Assembly: GCA_964483375.1 (NCBI GenBank)
Contig: CAZABJ010000063.1
Span: forward strand, 1-14,920
Origin: JAUIEH01 sp964483375
GTDB taxonomy: Bacteria; Pseudomonadota; Alphaproteobacteria; Caulobacterales; Maricaulaceae
Direction: 5' to 3'
DNA: 14,920 bases
Below the pieces are notes generated by a model. It was not told the DNA's origin. It did not search any database and worked only from the letters and a program-made list of their open reading frames with translations. Every line of letters starts with the position of its first letter. Position 1 is the stretch's first letter. A program made the translations under genes and the position numbers. This document shows, in pieces, positions 14,868 through 14,920 of this stretch.

Positions 14868-14920
14868 TCAAAACGTCCAGGTCAGCTGGCCATAGCCGAA
14901 GAGGGCAGCGTCGCCTTCGG
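14868..14920 (-). CDS. C-terminal fragment, possible outer-membrane beta-barrel protein
   Basis: A minus-strand reading frame enters from the right edge and stops with TGA at 14870-14868. The visible end reads EGDAALFGYGQLTWTF. Alternating hydrophobic residues and a terminal Phe two residues after a Trp match the C-terminal beta-signal recognised by the BAM complex in outer-membrane proteins. With only 16 codons the family cannot be named and the frame itself is not certain. It is codirectional with xseA and 53 bases upstream of it, so it could share a transcript. Confidence 0.45.
   Translation of the reverse strand, partial: EGDAALFGYGQLTWTF

Noticed and set aside
13633..14895. 420-codon plus-strand open frame opposite xseA
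   Set aside because: Covers the conserved catalytic core of xseA in antisense; Arg/Gly-rich and without motifs.

Overview
The window reads as an ordinary housekeeping stretch of a high-GC alphaproteobacterial chromosome. The best guess is a marine or stalked-type lineage near Hyphomonadaceae/Maricaulales, but that rests on protein character only. The reasons are the strongly GC-biased third positions, a DUF2093 protein beside xseA, an AAC(6')-like GNAT of the alphaproteobacterial type, and a compact DUF374-waaA-lpxK-lpxL lipid A/Kdo cluster. I see no insertion sequences, integrases, tRNAs, CRISPR arrays or phage genes, and no intergenic gap longer than about 200 bases.

Layout, left to right. 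Bases 1 to about 62 on the minus strand look like the 5' end of the RNase P RNA (rnpB), running off the left edge. Next is a minus-strand protein (124-903) that joins a small winged-helix-like domain to a GNAT acetyltransferase, facing away from a small membrane protein with a PH-like tail (1016-1486). That protein converges, with 3 bases between stop codons, on a minus-strand pair: an EamA-type DMT transporter (3291-2383) overlapping by ATGA an AmpD-type amidase with a peptidoglycan-binding domain (2386-1490). A small one-gene membrane protein follows (3688-3359). A divergent region of about 190 bases then separates it from a large fused 5-oxoprolinase (3882-7481).

The second half holds a plus-strand run that looks like one operon: EVE-domain protein, DUF374 acyltransferase, waaA (Kdo transferase), lpxK (lipid A 4'-kinase) and an LpxL-type acyltransferase. 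Spacings are 4, 4, -14 and 10 bases. The last four act in sequence or in parallel on the lipid A-Kdo core at the inner membrane. This run converges on, and overlaps by 112 bases, a minus-strand set read as xseA (exonuclease VII large subunit), DUF2093 and a secreted M23 peptidase; the last two overlap by ATGA. At the right edge is the C-terminal 16 codons of a minus-strand protein ending in an aromatic beta-strand pattern, perhaps an outer-membrane barrel.

I did not find a new defence, mobile or signalling system here. The points most worth a second look are the rnpB fragment, the winged-helix/GNAT fusion with its apparent TTG start, the 112-base antiparallel coding overlap, the EVE gene heading the lipid A operon, and a clamp-binding-like C-terminus on XseA.
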